Shown here piece after piece: positions 43,187-51,321 of a stretch of DNA of 64,000 nt. Source of the DNA: Palsa-504 sp963795795 (GTDB lineage Bacteria > Actinomycetota > Actinomycetes > Streptosporangiales > Streptosporangiaceae); contig CAWCJS010000016.1 in NCBI GenBank assembly GCA_963795795.1, positions 322,185 through 386,184 of the forward strand. The letters run 5' to 3'. The position numbers and the translations under genes are program-made. A model generated the notes under the pieces. It saw nothing but the letters and a program-made list of their open reading frames with translations. It ran no database searches and was not told the DNA's origin. Within the stretch, counting starts at the first letter, position 1. Every line of letters starts with the position of its first letter.

Positions 43187-44655
43187 GCCCCGGCCTGGGT
43201 GGCGTCCCAGTCCACGTCCCCCGACGTGTCGGTGGTACGGCCGACCAGCTCGGTCGCCCCGCGCTGGAGCGCGCCGGGGCGGCGGCGTTCCAGCCAGATC
43301 ATGTAGCCGGCGCCGACGATCAGCGCGGCGACGAAGATGTACGGCGTGAGGTTGATCGGCCAGGACGGGTACGGGTACACGGTCGTCCACAGCACGGGCA
43401 GCAGGGCCAGCGTGCCGATGCCGGGCAGCACCAGGTGCTTCCAGACGTTGTAGTCGTCGCGGTGCTCCCGCAGGATGTACGCGGTCAGCGCGAAGTTGGC
43501 CATGATGTACAGCACGATGACCGCGAGCGTGGTGATCGTGCCGAGGAAGGCGAAGATGTCGCCGGGCGCCAGCGCCAGGCCGACGATCAGGATGGCGATG
43601 ATCCCGAGCGACTGCTGGACCGCGATCGCGAACGTGGGCGTGCGGTGGACCGGGTGGATCTTCCCGAACCGGGCCGGCAGCGTGCCCGCCTGCCCCATCG
43701 TGTAGGCGACGCGGGACGCGGCGTTGGTGCAGGCCAGCCCGCAGGCTACCGCGCTGTTGATGAGCGCCACGAAGATGAACCACCAGCCCGCGCCCCACAG
43801 CGTGTGGCCGAGCAGGTAATACGGGTTCGCGTTGGAGGCGAAGGCCGCCATGTTCCCGGTGCCCCAGCCGATCGCGGACGCGTACGAGGTGAAGACGTAG
43901 AAGGCCCCGATCAGCAGCAGCGAGAGCATGACCGCGCGGCTGATGAAGTTGCCGGGCCGCCTGGTCTCCTGGGCCAGCGGCGCGGGCGCCTCGAAGCCGC
44001 TCAGCGCGAGCACGGAGAACACCATGCCGGCCAGGATGCCGCCGTAGTGGTGCGGGGAGTTGTTCGGGATCAGCGGCGCGTTGTAGTGCGTTCCGTGTCC
44101 GGGGTGGGCCAGGAAGGTGAAGGCCAGCGCGAGCATGATCAGGATCTCGATGCCGCCGAAGATCGCCGTGGTCCGCATCGACAGCCTGATGCCGTAGTGG
44201 GTCAGGCCCCACACGATGGCGAAGAAGGCCAGGGCGAAGATCCACCAGGGGACGTCCGTCCCGGTCGCCTGCTGGATGGTGGTCGAGGCCAGGTAGCCCA
44301 TGAACCCGATGGCCCCGGCGGGCCCGATGATGTCGTAGATCAGGTAGCTCCACGTCGTCATGAACCCGGGGCGGGCGCCGAGCCCGCGGGTGGCGAACGA
44401 GTAGTAGCCGCCGCTGGACGGCAGGTACCTCGAGAACTGCGAGACCGTGTTCGCGATGAAGACGCACACGATCGTGGTCAGCAGGAACGAGATGGGCATG
44501 TCCGGGCCCGCCTTGAGGGCGATGACCGGGAACGTGAACACCACGTTGATCGACGGCGCGATGTGCGTGATGCCCTGGAACACGACCTGCGGCAGGTCCA
44601 GCACGTTCCGCCGGAGGGAGGGTGTCGTCGTGGGGCTGGCTGCCTGAGCGGTCAT
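43183..44655 (-). CDS. APC-family amino-acid permease
   Basis: 490 residues and twelve helices, from ATG 44655 with a GAGGAGG site. It contains the APC N-terminal motif (VVFQGITHIAPSINVVFTFP, FSRYLPSSGGYYSFATRGLG), MVFSVLALSGFEAPAPLAQETRRP, ALINSAVACGLACTNAASRVAYTMGQAG and a C-terminal basic tail. It imports an amino acid or amine. It is the first gene of a minus-strand unit with the M24-like and cupin genes and is divergent from a LacI regulator whose probable operators lie between them. Confidence 0.92.
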   Translation of the reverse strand: MTAQAASPTTTPSLRRNVLDLPQVVFQGITHIAPSINVVFTFPVIALKAGPDMPISFLLTTIVCVFIANTVSQFSRYLPSSGGYYSFATRGLGARPGFMTTWSYLIYDIIGPAGAIGFMGYLASTTIQQATGTDVPWWIFALAFFAIVWGLTHYGIRLSMRTTAIFGGIEILIMLALAFTFLAHPGHGTHYNAPLIPNNSPHHYGGILAGMVFSVLALSGFEAPAPLAQETRRPGNFISRAVMLSLLLIGAFYVFTSYASAIGWGTGNMAAFASNANPYYLLGHTLWGAGWWFIFVALINSAVACGLACTNAASRVAYTMGQAGTLPARFGKIHPVHRTPTFAIAVQQSLGIIAILIVGLALAPGDIFAFLGTITTLAVIVLYIMANFALTAYILREHRDDYNVWKHLVLPGIGTLALLPVLWTTVYPYPSWPINLTPYIFVAALIVGAGYMIWLERRRPGALQRGATELVGRTTDTSGDVDWDATQAGA

Positions 44656-44673
44656 CGCCAGGACCTCCTCGTT

Positions 44674-44685
44674 GCGCAACCGGTT
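44674..44685. promoter_or_regulatory. LacI-type operator candidate, site 1
   Basis: GCGCAACCGGTT, containing the palindrome AACCGGTT, close to the permease start codon (19 bases upstream). An identical 12-mer lies at 44753. The core matches operators typical of the LacI/GalR family. Confidence 0.65.
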
Positions 44686-44752
44686 TCCTCCAATTGTCAA
44701 TCTGTTGATCATGCCGTCAAGAGCTAGCCGGTTTCGTCCGCAGTTATAGTTA

Positions 44753-44764
44753 GCGCAACCGGTT
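44753..44764. promoter_or_regulatory. LacI-type operator candidate, site 2
   Basis: Second exact GCGCAACCGGTT, 23 bases upstream of the LacI start. A partial copy (TAGCCGGTTT) lies between at about 44725. The spacing of 79 bases between the two sites is close to an integral number of helix turns, which would allow looping. Confidence 0.65.
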
Positions 44765-44787
44765 AAGTAAGGGGCGGGTGGCGCGAA

Positions 44788-45813
44788 GTGACCACGATCC
44801 AGGACGTGGCCCGCGCGGCGGGGGTGGCCGCCTCGACGGTCTCGCGGTACCTCAACGGCCAGCTCAAGGTGTCGCCCGCCACCGAGGCGAAGGTGCTCGA
44901 GGCGGTCGCGGACCTCGGCTACGTGCCCAACGCCACGGCGCAAAACCTGGCCCGCCGCCGGTCCGGGGTGATCGGGTTCGTCGTGCCGGAGATCAGCAAC
45001 CCCTACTTCGGCGCGATCGCCGACCACGTGGTGGAGGAGGTCGAGCGGCACGGCCGGCTGGTCCTGCTCTGCTCGCACCGCAGCCAGTCGGTGAAGCAGT
45101 CCAGCTATATCGAATTGCTCGCGTCCGGTGCCATCGACGGGATGCTGTACCTCGGGTCGTTCCGGTCGAACGAGCGCCTCGCCGTGGCGATCGCCGAGGG
45201 ACTGCCCGTCGTGGTGGTCGATGAGCCGATCGCCGGGCTGCCGCCCGTGCCTACCGTAGTAATGGACGACTACGCCGGCGGCTACCAGGCCACGAGCTAC
45301 CTGGTGGCGCTCGGCCACCGCCGGATCGCCTTCGTGTCGGGCCCGGCCGAGCTCGGCTCGGTCCAGGAGCGCCACCGCGGCTACCTCGACGCGCTGCGCA
45401 AGGCCGGGATCGAGGCCGAGGGACAGGTCAGGCTGTCCGGCTCGTTCACCGAGCAGTTCGGGATGAGCGCGCTCCCGCACCTGCTGGCCGCCGCCCACCC
45501 GCCGACAGCCGCGTTCGTGGCCAGCGATTACATCGCCCTCGGGGTGATCTCGGCGGCCGAGGCGCACGGCATCGCGGTACCCGACGACCTGTCGATCGTC
45601 GGCTTCGACGACATCAGGTTCAGCCAGTACGTCCGGCCGCGGCTGACCACCGTCCGCTCGCCGCTGGACCGGCTCGCGCACCTCGGCGTCGAGCTGCTCT
45701 TCGAGCGGCTGGCCGATCCCCAGGCGCCGGTCCGTACGCACGTCCTCCCGGTCGAGCTGGTGATCCGCGAGTCGGCGTCCGCACCGGCGATGGTTCCGGG
45801 CACGTCTGGCTAG
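44788..45813 (+). CDS. LacI-family transcriptional regulator
   Basis: 341 residues from GTG 44788. The helix-turn-helix TIQDVARAAGVAASTVSRYLNG is followed by hinge helix NATAQNLARRRSG and the periplasmic-binding-like sensor (IGFVVPEISNPYFGAIADHV, YQATSYLVALGHRRIAFVSGP, IVGFDDIRFSQYVRPRLTTV). It probably represses the divergent permease/M24/cupin operon and itself, and may also control the amidotransferase-like gene 21 bases downstream. The inducer is unknown. Confidence 0.93.
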   Translation: MTTIQDVARAAGVAASTVSRYLNGQLKVSPATEAKVLEAVADLGYVPNATAQNLARRRSGVIGFVVPEISNPYFGAIADHVVEEVERHGRLVLLCSHRSQSVKQSSYIELLASGAIDGMLYLGSFRSNERLAVAIAEGLPVVVVDEPIAGLPPVPTVVMDDYAGGYQATSYLVALGHRRIAFVSGPAELGSVQERHRGYLDALRKAGIEAEGQVRLSGSFTEQFGMSALPHLLAAAHPPTAAFVASDYIALGVISAAEAHGIAVPDDLSIVGFDDIRFSQYVRPRLTTVRSPLDRLAHLGVELLFERLADPQAPVRTHVLPVELVIRESASAPAMVPGTSG

Positions 45814-45834
45814 CAGTTCTACGGAGGATGGGTC

Positions 45835-46581
45835 ATGCGGGTTCTGCTGTGCGGGGAGAGCTGGGTCACCCATAGCGTGCACATCAAGGGCGTGGACTCG
45901 TTCAACACGAGCACCTACGTGGAGGGGGCCGACCGGCTGCGCGGTGCCCTCGGCGCGGCGGGACTCGACGTCGACTATCTGCCGGGCCACCTGGTGCCTG
46001 GGCGGTTCCCCTGGTCCGCCGCCGAACTGGCGGCCTACGGCACGGTCATCCTCAGCGACATCGGGGCGAACAGCCTGCTGCTGGCCCCGGCCACCTTCCA
46101 GCGCTCGGCCATCGCCCCGAACCGGCTGGCGTCCGTCGAGCAGTACGTGCGCGACGGGGGCGGGCTGCTGATGATCGGCGGTTACCTGTCGTTCGCCGGG
46201 ATCGACGGCAAGGCCCGGTACCACGCCACCCCGGTCGAGGCCGCGCTGCCGGTCACGATCAGCGTCCATGACGACCGGGCCGAGCGCCCGGAGGGCGTGT
46301 GGCCTTTGGTCACCGAGCCCAGCCACCCGGTGCTCGACGGCGTGCCGGCCGACTGGCCGGCCCTGCTCGGCTACAACCAGGTGACCGCCAAGCCCGAAGC
46401 CCAGGTGCTGGTGACCTGCGGGACCGACCCGCTGCTGACGGTGGGCAGCCACGGCGCGGGCCGCAGCGCCGCCTTCGCCTCTGACTGCGCGCCGCACTGG
46501 TGCCCGCCCGCCTTCATGGACTGGCCGGGATACGACCCGCTGTGGGGCAACCTGGTGCGATGGCTAGGCGGGGACCACTAG
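45835..46581 (+). CDS. Class I glutamine amidotransferase-like protein (DUF1355 type)
   Basis: 248 residues. The family pattern is VLLCGESWVTHSVHIKGVDSFNTSTYVEGADRL at the start, YGTVILSDIGANSLLL, VRDGGGLLMIGGYLSFAGIDG, and SDCAPHWCPPAFMDWPGYDPLWGNLVRWLGG at the end. The fold is like type-1 amidotransferases, but the usual catalytic Cys nucleophile position (GGYLSF here) has no cysteine, so amidotransferase activity is doubtful. Relatives are found with sugar- or nucleoside-related operons. It is transcribed behind the LacI gene. Confidence 0.85.
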   Translation: MRVLLCGESWVTHSVHIKGVDSFNTSTYVEGADRLRGALGAAGLDVDYLPGHLVPGRFPWSAAELAAYGTVILSDIGANSLLLAPATFQRSAIAPNRLASVEQYVRDGGGLLMIGGYLSFAGIDGKARYHATPVEAALPVTISVHDDRAERPEGVWPLVTEPSHPVLDGVPADWPALLGYNQVTAKPEAQVLVTCGTDPLLTVGSHGAGRSAAFASDCAPHWCPPAFMDWPGYDPLWGNLVRWLGGDH

Positions 46582-46723
46582 CCGCCTATCCAGCCCCCGC
46601 ACCGGCTGACCACCTCTCGTACTGGCCAGCCGCTTCTCGCACCAGCCAGCCCCCGCGCTTGCCAGCCACCCCACGCACCACCCGGCCACCTCCCCGCACC
46701 AACCACCACCGCCTCTGCAGAAG

Positions 46724-46740
46724 TGCAACCGATAGTTGCA
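46724..46740. promoter_or_regulatory. Candidate ArsR operator
   Basis: TGCAAC (46724-46729) and GTTGCA (46735-46740) form a perfect inverted repeat with 5-base spacer. A second GTTGCAGAT half-site occurs 33 bases further at 46768. The site precedes the SRPBCC-remnant/ArsR/DUF899 operon. The preceding 46582-46720 is C-rich filler with no gene. Confidence 0.55.
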
Positions 46741-46806
46741 GATTTGGTCGACCATGTGCTACCGTCGGTTGCAGATGCTGGGAGGCGGATAAGGGAGCCC
46801 ATTGTG

Positions 46807-47022
46807 ATGCCAGACCTCACGATCGACCGGGAGGTGCTGATCGAGGCGCCTGAGGGCGACGAGCGCACCCGTCTTCGCGTGGTCGAAAGCGGTCACGAGC
46901 TGCTCGTGTGGCCCGACACGGAGAAGCAGCGTTACGCCGACGAGCACCGGGACGGCTGGGTCGATTACCTGGACCGCCTTACCGTGCTGCTCGCCCAGTG
47001 CCAGCGGAAGAGGCCGGAATGA
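46807..47022 (+). CDS. Internally shortened SRPBCC/AHSA1-like protein
   Basis: 71 residues. The start (PDLTIDREVLIEAP) looks like the first strand of an AHSA1/SRPBCC protein, and the end (GDERTRLRVVESGHELL, HRDGWVDYLDRLTVLLAQ) looks like its last strand and C-terminal helix. The middle 70 or so residues of a normal SRPBCC domain are missing. It overlaps the ArsR start (ATGA) in the usual ArsR-SRPBCC operon order. It is probably a deletion derivative that cannot form the ligand cavity. Confidence 0.65.
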   Translation: MPDLTIDREVLIEAPEGDERTRLRVVESGHELLVWPDTEKQRYADEHRDGWVDYLDRLTVLLAQCQRKRPE

Positions 47023-47072
47023 CAGTGCCAGCCGGAATGACAGTGCCAGCCGGAATGACAGTGCCAGCCGGA
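47019..47072 (+). repeat. Three tandem 18-base units at the ArsR start
   Basis: The unit ATGACAGTGCCAGCCGGA occurs exactly at 47019, 47037 and 47055, each with an in-frame ATG encoding MTVPAG. A degenerate fourth copy starting CTG follows at 47073, and a partial copy precedes. The first unit also holds the stop of the upstream gene. Confidence 0.85.
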
Positions 47073-47429
47073 CTGACAGCGCAGGCCGATGACGAGCTGT
47101 GGTCGGCCATCGGCGACCCGTCCCGCCGCCAGGTCCTCGACCTGGTGGTCAGCCACGGCGAGGTGAGCGCCAGCTGGCTGGCCGGACGGGTCCCGTTCAC
47201 CCGCCAGGCCGTCTCCAAGCACCTGGTCGTGCTCGAACGGGCCGGGCTGATCAGCCGGCGCAAGCAGGGCCGGGAGGTTCTCTACCAGGTAGAAGGCGAC
47301 CGCCTCGATCAGGCCACCCGGGCCATGGCCGAGCTCGCCGCGCAATGGGACCGCCGGCTCGGCGCCATCAAACAGCTCGCCGAAGCGGCGCACGCGGAGA
47401 ACAAGAAGAGGGAGCGTCATGACGGATGA
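47019..47429 (+). CDS. ArsR-family transcriptional regulator
   Basis: 136 residues if started at the first of three equivalent ATGs (47019, 47037, 47055), which lie in an 18-base tandem repeat. The winged helix is plain: ELWSAIGDPSRRQVLDLVVSHGEVSASWLAGRVPFTRQAVSKHLVVLERAGLISRRKQGREVLYQVE. No metal-binding Cys pair is present, so it belongs to the SRPBCC-associated, non-metal ArsR group. It overlaps the DUF899 start by 11 bases, and probably represses its own operon at 46724-46740. Confidence 0.9.
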   Translation: MTVPAGMTVPAGMTVPAGLTAQADDELWSAIGDPSRRQVLDLVVSHGEVSASWLAGRVPFTRQAVSKHLVVLERAGLISRRKQGREVLYQVEGDRLDQATRAMAELAAQWDRRLGAIKQLAEAAHAENKKRERHDG

Positions 47430-48192
47430 ATCAGCCAGCCCCGGCCTGCCCGCGCTCGTCGACCGGGCTGCCTTCGAGGCCGAACTCGACACGCTGCGGG
47501 TCCGGGAGAAGGCGCACACCCGGGAAGGCGACGCGATCGCTGCGGCCCGTCGGCGCCTGCCCATGGTCGAGGTCGACGCCAGCCTCATGCTGACCGGGCC
47601 CCGCGGGCCGGTGACGCTGCTCGAAGCGTTCGAGGGGCGGCGGCAGCTCATCGCCTACTACTTCATGTGGTGGCCCGGACACCCTGCGGCCGAGCAGTGC
47701 GAAGGCTGCACGTGGGTCACCACCCAGGTCACCGAGCTGTCCTACCTGCATTCCCGTGACATCACCTACGCGGTGCTCTGCCAAGGGGCCTACGAGGAGA
47801 GCATCCGCTACCGCGATTTCATGGGCTGGGACGTGCCCTGGTACTCGGCCCAGGACTCCCTTGACGCGCTCTTCGCGGGACGCCAGATCGGCCTGTTCCA
47901 TCTGGTGTGCTACCTGAGGGACGGCGATCGTGTCTTCGAAACCTACTGGACGAAACGCCGCGGCGCGGAGGCCATGGACTACGGCTATGCACTCATGGAC
48001 CTCACCGTGTACGGACGTCAGGAACCATGGGAGGACTCGCCCCCCGGCTGGCCGCAACAGTGCACCTACACGCGGACTGACGGCGGCCCACCCGCCTGGC
48101 CACCAGCATCAGCGTGGCCGGGCGGGCGCCCGATCGCCCAGTGGCCGCGACTGCAGGCCGGGCGCTCCGACGACCTCTGCGTTCGGCCTTGA
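47419..48192 (+). CDS. DUF899 thioredoxin-like protein
   Basis: 257 residues. It shows the DUF899 pattern: ELDTLRVREKAHTREGDAIAAARRRLPMVEVD, LLEAFEGRRQLIAYYFMWW, a CEGCTW pair in the thioredoxin-like active-site position, YRDFMGWDVPWYSAQDSLD and VFETYWTKRRGAEAM with YGRQEPWEDSP. The length agrees with the family. It is probably a cytosolic thiol or antioxidant-like protein; substrate unknown. Last gene of the ArsR operon, convergent with TetR. Confidence 0.9.
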   Translation: MTDESASPGLPALVDRAAFEAELDTLRVREKAHTREGDAIAAARRRLPMVEVDASLMLTGPRGPVTLLEAFEGRRQLIAYYFMWWPGHPAAEQCEGCTWVTTQVTELSYLHSRDITYAVLCQGAYEESIRYRDFMGWDVPWYSAQDSLDALFAGRQIGLFHLVCYLRDGDRVFETYWTKRRGAEAMDYGYALMDLTVYGRQEPWEDSPPGWPQQCTYTRTDGGPPAWPPASAWPGGRPIAQWPRLQAGRSDDLCVRP

Positions 48193-48196
48193 TGGG

Positions 48197-48706
48197 TTAC
48201 AGCTCGTCGATCCAGCGGGTGAGGCGGCGCGCCTCGCGGGCGAGGATGTCCGGGTCGCGGAAGGTATTGGTGAGCAGCGCGCTGCCCTCGTAGCTGGCGA
48301 TGAGGCTGACGGCGAGGTCATGGGCGTCGCGCCTGCCCAGGGCCGCGAACTGCTCCTCGGCCCACTCGATGGGGACGCGCATCAGGTCGGGGAGCGCGAA
48401 GTCGGGGCGGCCGGGGCGCTTGTCGAGTTCCGAACAGAGGCTGCCCTGCGGGCACCCGAACAGGGCGATGACCTCCCGCTGGTCGGCGAACTCGCCGACG
48501 AGGGCCTTCAGGCGGCCCTTCGGTGAGCGGTGACTGCTGCTGATCGCGGCGAGCGCCGCCCTGGACTGCTGGACGTGGGCCTCGATGACCGCGGCGATGA
48601 TGTCGTCCTTGGTCTTGAAGTAGTAGTAGACGTTGCCGACCGGCACGTCTGCGGCCTGGGCGATGTCGGCCAGCGTCGTCTTCTCGACGCCGTGCTGGTG
48701 CAGCAA
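48197..48706 (-). CDS. TetR/AcrR-family regulator, N-terminus uncertain
   Basis: 169 residues from TTG 48706. The helix-turn-helix is VEKTTLADIAQAADVPVGNVYYYFKTKDDIIAAVIEAHV, with a TetR-C-like domain after it (GEFADQREVIALFGCPQGSLCSELDK). The expected first helix (GKRQRLIAAATQLLHQHG) is encoded in the same frame just upstream but without a usable start codon before a TGA at about 48865. A well-placed ATG at 48933 is in another frame. The intervening 48740-48870 is a GC-rich repeat (AAEQ-like units), so an indel there is likely. Confidence 0.8.
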   Translation of the reverse strand: MLHQHGVEKTTLADIAQAADVPVGNVYYYFKTKDDIIAAVIEAHVQQSRAALAAISSSHRSPKGRLKALVGEFADQREVIALFGCPQGSLCSELDKRPGRPDFALPDLMRVPIEWAEEQFAALGRRDAHDLAVSLIASYEGSALLTNTFRDPDILAREARRLTRWIDEL

Positions 48707-48945
48707 CTGGGTGGCCGCGGCGATCAGGCGCTGTCGCTTCCCCGCCGGTCGCCCAGCCGCATCCCTCGGCGCCTGCTCGGCCGCGTGCCCCCGCGTCTGC
48801 TCGGCCGCGCCCCCGGGCGCCCGCTCGGCCGCGCCCCCGCCGCCGGGGTGGTGCGCGGTTCAGCCTCGCCCAGCGCGCCGGCTCTGGCCTGTGCGCCCTG
48901 GCGGTCGCCGCCATCGCCCTGAACTGACCGCATGCGCCTCGCCTC

Positions 48946-48983
48946 TTGACACCGATTAATTCATTGCAGCATAATGCAATGAA
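48946..48983 (+). promoter_or_regulatory. Promoter overlapped by a palindromic operator
   Basis: TTGACA (48946-48951) and CATAAT (48970-48975), 18 bases apart, form a good sigma-70-like promoter for the cupin gene. TTCATTGCA (48960-48968) and TGCAATGAA (48975-48983) are a perfect 9-base inverted repeat over the -10 box. A TetR dimer here would block the promoter. Confidence 0.6.
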
Positions 48984-49004
48984 ATTGCGAGCATGGAGGT
49001 TGCC

Positions 49005-49439
49005 ATGGCTGTCAGCGTCCTCACCACCACGCAAGGCCCGGCGCTCAACGTACTCGGAGAGCAGCTGAGGCCGCTAACCCCGGCCGGGGCGCTCAGCATC
49101 GAGATCTTCGACACGACCGGGCCCGAGCAAGCCGGGCCGCCACCGCACCGTCACCCGTGGGATGAGATCTATGTCGTCCTGGAAGGGATGCTCGAGGTCT
49201 TCGACGGGGACGGCTGGCAGCAAGCCAAGGCCGGGGCGTGCGTCTGCATCCCCGCCGGCCAGGTCCACGCCTACCGGAACGGCAGCCCTGACTGCCGTTT
49301 CCTGACCATCGAAGGTCCCGGGCAGGCCCGGGAGTTCTTCGTGCAGATGGACGCCGAGGTCACCACGCTGCCACCCGACATGAACGCGGTGCTAGCCGTG
49401 GCGGCCCGCCACGGCCTCGAGGTCATGCTGCCCGGATGA
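49005..49439 (+). CDS. Cupin-domain protein
   Basis: 144 residues from ATG 49005, behind GGAGG at 48995-48999. Cupin motif 1 is PPPHRHPWDEIYVVLEGMLEVFDG and motif 2 is GACVCIPAGQVHAYRNG; the two His pairs and Glu can bind a metal. Small single-cupin proteins of this sort include many uncharacterised oxidoreductases or isomerases. It is divergent from one TetR gene and overlaps the start of another, so it is the probable target of both. Confidence 0.9.
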   Translation: MAVSVLTTTQGPALNVLGEQLRPLTPAGALSIEIFDTTGPEQAGPPPHRHPWDEIYVVLEGMLEVFDGDGWQQAKAGACVCIPAGQVHAYRNGSPDCRFLTIEGPGQAREFFVQMDAEVTTLPPDMNAVLAVAARHGLEVMLPG

Positions 49440-50044
49440 CGGCCACCAGGCCCTACCACAGCCCCGCCCGCCAGGTGCGCCGCGAGCGGACCAGGCAGGC
49501 CATCGTGGACGCGTTCATCGCGCAGCTCGGCGACGCCGGGCGCATCGCGCTCTCCCCTGCCGCAGCCGCCCGCGCCGCTGGCGTGTCGATCAGGACCGTC
49601 CACCATTACTTCCCCGACGCCGAGGCGCAGCTCGCCGCGGTGGCCGCGGAAGTGGAAACGCGGCTGTTCCCGCAGCCCCCTCCGCTGCCGCGGACACCGA
49701 CCGAACTGCCGGACCTGGTCACCGCGGTCTACCGGGCCTCGGAGGGCCAGCTCCCGTTGCTGCGCGCCCTGGTGAACAGCAGCGTCGGTACCGAGGTGCG
49801 CCGACGCCGCCGCGGCCAGCGGCTGCAGGCCATCCAGGATGTCCTGGCGAGCATCGGCGCGGGCCACGGCGAGACCCGCCGCGCCGTGGCGGTCGTGTCC
49901 TTGCTCGCCAGCGCCGATGCCGGGGTCGTCCTCGCCGATCAGTACCGGCTCACCCTGTCCGAGGCCGGTGCTGCGTGCTCCGAGGCCACCCGGGCGATCA
50001 TCGCGGACCTGACCGCGCAGGCCGCGGGCACCGATCCCAGCTGA
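49436..50044 (+). CDS. TetR/AcrR-family regulator
   Basis: 202 residues; the ATG overlaps the cupin stop (ATGA). The helix-turn-helix is RERTRQAIVDAFIAQLGDAGRIALSPAAAARAAGVSIRTVHHYFPDAEAQLAAVAAEVE, with HHYF in place of the usual Y-Y-Y-F. A C-terminal ligand domain of about 120 residues follows. Probably part of a two-regulator circuit with the TetR at 48197 around the cupin gene. Confidence 0.85.
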   Translation: MTATRPYHSPARQVRRERTRQAIVDAFIAQLGDAGRIALSPAAAARAAGVSIRTVHHYFPDAEAQLAAVAAEVETRLFPQPPPLPRTPTELPDLVTAVYRASEGQLPLLRALVNSSVGTEVRRRRRGQRLQAIQDVLASIGAGHGETRRAVAVVSLLASADAGVVLADQYRLTLSEAGAACSEATRAIIADLTAQAAGTDPS

Positions 50045-50208
50045 GCTCTGGATCAGGTCCGTCCCCGCCCCGCCGGGGCGCGGATCGTCCAGCGCCTGCC
50101 CGGCGCTCAACGCCGCCATCTGGCACAACTGGCGAATGGGCGCACCGGTCAAGGCTCCCTAATCGCACACGACCACCGCCGACCAGCTATCAAATCCCGG
50201 TCATCGAT

Positions 50209-51321
50209 TTAGGGCTCGTGGATCAGCAGGCCGCGGATGTTGCGGCCGTCCAGCATGTCCCGGTAGCCCTGGTTGACCTCGTCGAGCGAGTAGCGGTTCG
50301 TGACCAGCTCGTCGATCTTGAGCTGCCCCGCCCGGTACAGCTCGAGGAGCCGCGGGATCGTCTCGAACGGGTTCCCGCTGCCGAACAGCGCGCCCTGGAT
50401 CCGCTTCTCGAACAGCGTCAGCTCGAAGCTCGGCAGCTGGATGGTCTTCTTGCCCGGGCCGGCCAGCCCGGTGATCACCACCGTCCCGCGCTTGCGGACC
50501 GCCGCGAACGCGGACGCGATGACCTCCTCGGTGACCACGCCCACGGTGATCAGGGCCTGATCCGCTCCGACCCCCCGGGTCACCTCGGTGATGATCTCCT
50601 GGGCGGCCGCGGCGTCGGCGGCGATGTGGGTGGCGCCGAACTCCATGGCGTTCTCCCGCTTGAACTCCAGCGGGTCGACCGCGATGACGTTGCGCGCGCC
50701 GGCGAACGCCGCGCCCTGAACGGCGTTGATCCCGACGCCGCCGATTCCGTAGATCACGGTCGTGTCGCCGGGCCGCACGCCGCCCGCGTTGACCGCGGTG
50801 CCCCACCCGGTCGGCACCCCGCAGCCGACCAGCGCCACCGTCTGCAACGGCAGGTCGTCGTCGATCTTGATGCAGGAGTGCTCGGACACCACCGAACGCT
50901 GGGAGAACGTGCCGAGCAGGCACATCTGGCCGAAGTCATCGCCGTCGGCGTGGAACCGGAACGTGCCGTCGGGCAGGCAGTTGTCTACGAACAGCGCGCC
51001 CATGTCGCACAGGTTGGTCATGCCGCTGGCGCAGAACCGGCAGTGCCCGCAGGTCGGCAGGAACGAGCAGACCACGTGGTCGCCGGGCTTGAGCCGGACG
51101 ACCCCGGCCCCGACCTCTTCGACGATCCCCGCTCCCTCGTGCCCGCCGACGATCGGGTAGCGGACCGGGATGTCGCCGGTGCGCAGGTGGTCATCGGAGT
51201 GGCAGAGCCCGGCCGCCACGAACCTGACCAGCACCTCGCCCTCCTTGGGCGGGTCAAGCTCCAGCTCGATGATCTCCCAGTCCTTGCCCACGTCCCTGAG
51301 CACCGCTGCCCTGGTCTTCAT
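50209..51321 (-). CDS. NDMA-dependent alcohol dehydrogenase (zinc MDR family)
   Basis: 370 residues from ATG 51321, behind GGAGGTGG. Zinc-type MDR features: AGLCHSDDHLRTGD, YPIVGGHEGAGIVEEVG, structural-zinc cluster CGHCRFCASGMTNLCD, and cofactor loop VIYGIGGVGINAVQGAAFAG. The FRFHADGDDFGQMCLLGTFSQ stretch is typical of actinobacterial N,N-dimethyl-4-nitrosoaniline-linked enzymes. These hold NAD tightly and use an unusual electron acceptor (mycofactocin in vivo for several). It follows the PaaX gene and is a likely oxidation step of the adjacent island. Confidence 0.92.
   Translation of the reverse strand: MKTRAAVLRDVGKDWEIIELELDPPKEGEVLVRFVAAGLCHSDDHLRTGDIPVRYPIVGGHEGAGIVEEVGAGVVRLKPGDHVVCSFLPTCGHCRFCASGMTNLCDMGALFVDNCLPDGTFRFHADGDDFGQMCLLGTFSQRSVVSEHSCIKIDDDLPLQTVALVGCGVPTGWGTAVNAGGVRPGDTTVIYGIGGVGINAVQGAAFAGARNVIAVDPLEFKRENAMEFGATHIAADAAAAQEIITEVTRGVGADQALITVGVVTEEVIASAFAAVRKRGTVVITGLAGPGKKTIQLPSFELTLFEKRIQGALFGSGNPFETIPRLLELYRAGQLKIDELVTNRYSLDEVNQGYRDMLDGRNIRGLLIHEP

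Noticed and set aside
48318..49034. Minus-strand frame of 238 codons across the TetR N-terminus
   Set aside because: Low-complexity Gly/Arg/Ala sequence in the wrong frame for the conserved TetR helices, apart from possible use of its ATG at 48933.
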